64,000 nucleotides of DNA, from positions 1,054,001 through 1,118,000 of the forward strand of contig NZ_LUKE01000001.1 in assembly GCF_001592735.1 (NCBI RefSeq), given 5' to 3'. Every line of letters begins with the position of its first letter. The stretch's first letter is position 1. Under the pieces are notes generated by a model. That model was given only the letters and a program-made list of their open reading frames with translations. It had not been told where the DNA came from and searched no databases. This document shows positions 63,140-64,000 of this stretch, piece after piece. Both the position numbers and the translations under genes were made by a program. This DNA is from Bdellovibrio bacteriovorus (GTDB taxonomy: Bacteria > Bdellovibrionota > Bdellovibrionia > Bdellovibrionales > Bdellovibrionaceae).

Positions 63140-64000
63140 AGAGCACTGAGCTTAAATGCTCTTAGCAAATCACTTCTTAGCTCCGCGATCTTCTGATCGC
63201 GGTCTTCTTGATTAAATGCTCTTAAAATTGATGACGGATGCCAGGACACGATCACGTTTTCAGCTAAAGCGTTGTTCGTGATATTTCGCTCCCTCTCCTC
63301 GCCGATTTTCACCAGACGACCTAAAATAGAAGTTGCCGCCGTCACCCCTAAAGCAATGATCACTTTAGGCCGGATCGCTGCAATTTCTGCTTCTAGCCAG
63401 GGCTTACAGGCATGCATATCACCACCACTTGGTTTTTTATGAATACGTGCCTTGCCGTCATCACTCGGCGTCCACTTAAAATGTTTCACGGCGTTTGTGA
63501 TATAAATTTCCTCGCGCTTAATTCCCAGATCATTCAGGATATCTGCCAACACTTTTCCGGCGGGACCGATAAAGGCATGTCCTGCTAGGTCCTCTTCTGA
63601 TCCGGGTTGTTCACCGACGACCATCAGCCTTGCCTGTGAATCTCCTTCGCCGAATACGGTTTGCGTTGAGCTTTTAGCCCAGGGACATGTCGTGCAATTA
63701 GAGGCCAAAGATTTTAAATCACGTAAACCAAGTTTTGCCGGAACTTCCGCCCGCACCTGCGGGGCGGCCGCCATCTTTTGTAAGCGCTGTGGGGTTTCGC
63801 GCACCAGTTCATGGATTAAAGCCGTCTCAGGCATGCTGGACCAGTATTTCGGCGACATCTCTTGTCGCATCATCTTAAGGTTTAAGCGTGCGGGATTAAA
63901 AATAGATTTATAATAGGTTTTCCAAACTTCGTCGAATTCATCTTGATGAGTGAATTCATGTTCAGCCATGCCGGGACCAAATGTTAATTCTTTTAGATCC
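63136..64000 (-). CDS. DUF4130-UdgX uracil-DNA glycosylase fusion (5' end outside window)
   Basis: The frame stays open through position 64000, so ATG 63969 is internal. The visible N-terminus (FDEVWKTYYKSIFNPARLN, SPKYWSSMPE) is the end of DUF4130. The UdgX domain has VVGEQPGSEEDLAGHAF, FIGPAGK and the RIHK loop whose His forms the covalent uracil link in known UdgX. Two Cys at CTTC and one in ACKPW fit the 4Fe-4S cluster. It removes or traps uracil in DNA. Confidence 0.88.
   Translation of the reverse strand, partial: DLKELTFGPGMAEHEFTHQDEFDEVWKTYYKSIFNPARLNLKMMRQEMSPKYWSSMPETALIHELVRETPQRLQKMAAAPQVRAEVPAKLGLRDLKSLASNCTTCPWAKSSTQTVFGEGDSQARLMVVGEQPGSEEDLAGHAFIGPAGKVLADILNDLGIKREEIYITNAVKHFKWTPSDDGKARIHKKPSGGDMHACKPWLEAEIAAIRPKVIIALGVTAATSILGRLVKIGEERERNITNNALAENVIVSWHPSSILRAFNQEDRDQKIAELRSDLLRAFKLSAL

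Overview
The window looks like a chromosome segment from a predatory Bdellovibrio-type bacterium (Bdellovibrionota). This is inferred from a one-piece tmRNA whose tag ends in NDYALAA, a zinc-ribbon protein with a histone-fold C-terminus, many small stress and detoxification operons with divergent regulators, and many secreted or lipid-anchored proteins. No rRNA, tRNA or CRISPR array was seen.

Region 1 (1-18.6 kb) is ordinary accessory chromosome. It holds a metallo-beta-lactamase-fold lipoprotein (cut by the window edge), two pirins (one with a Tat signal), a flavin monooxygenase, a TetR-controlled SRPBCC/VOC pair, OsmC, an M24 peptidase, GNAT acetyltransferases, an HxlR regulator, a choloylglycine-hydrolase-like enzyme, a persulfide-dioxygenase-like protein and a large secreted glycoside hydrolase.

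Region 2 (18.6-31.2 kb) is the tmRNA gene ssrA followed by a genomic island inserted at its 3' end. A 12-bp repeat of the tmRNA end recurs at 31179-31190, preceded by a decayed copy of more of the tmRNA 3' part. The cargo is defence-like: an Xre regulator, a Cas4-like/DUF2779 nuclease, an operon of RHH regulator, SNF2 helicase, type III-like Mod methyltransferase and Res helicase-nuclease, and an Xre-ImmA/DUF4411 (PIN-like) pair. No integrase is visible.

Region 3 (31.2-49.4 kb) starts with a DUF4258/DUF2283 pair, a HIT protein, a broken acetyltransferase and an unknown HExxH protein flanked by related direct repeats and hairpins. It continues with redox and detoxification genes: five of the window's six short-chain dehydrogenases, most paired with TetR, LysR or ArsR regulators; katG; a DJ-1/PfpI protein; a VIT-family transporter; cytochrome b561; an AI-2E-family permease; and a PAS membrane protein.

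Region 4 (49.4-64 kb) contains a glycine-rich exported protein, a glutaryl-CoA-dehydrogenase-like enzyme, a Rieske-flavodoxin fusion, the zinc-ribbon/histone-fold protein and, at 54382-57891, the most interesting locus: a compact four-gene operon that looks like a RiPP pathway. It has a 42-residue precursor-like peptide, an HExxH enzyme resembling alpha-ketoglutarate-dependent peptide beta-hydroxylases, a cupin protein and a half-size ABC transporter with a strongly shortened ATPase domain, ended by a terminator. After it come a peroxide/thiol module under HxlR, a serine-hydrolase lipoprotein, a secreted protein with a flagellar rod/hook-like motif, a CotH-type protein and a DUF4130-UdgX uracil-DNA glycosylase that runs off the right edge.
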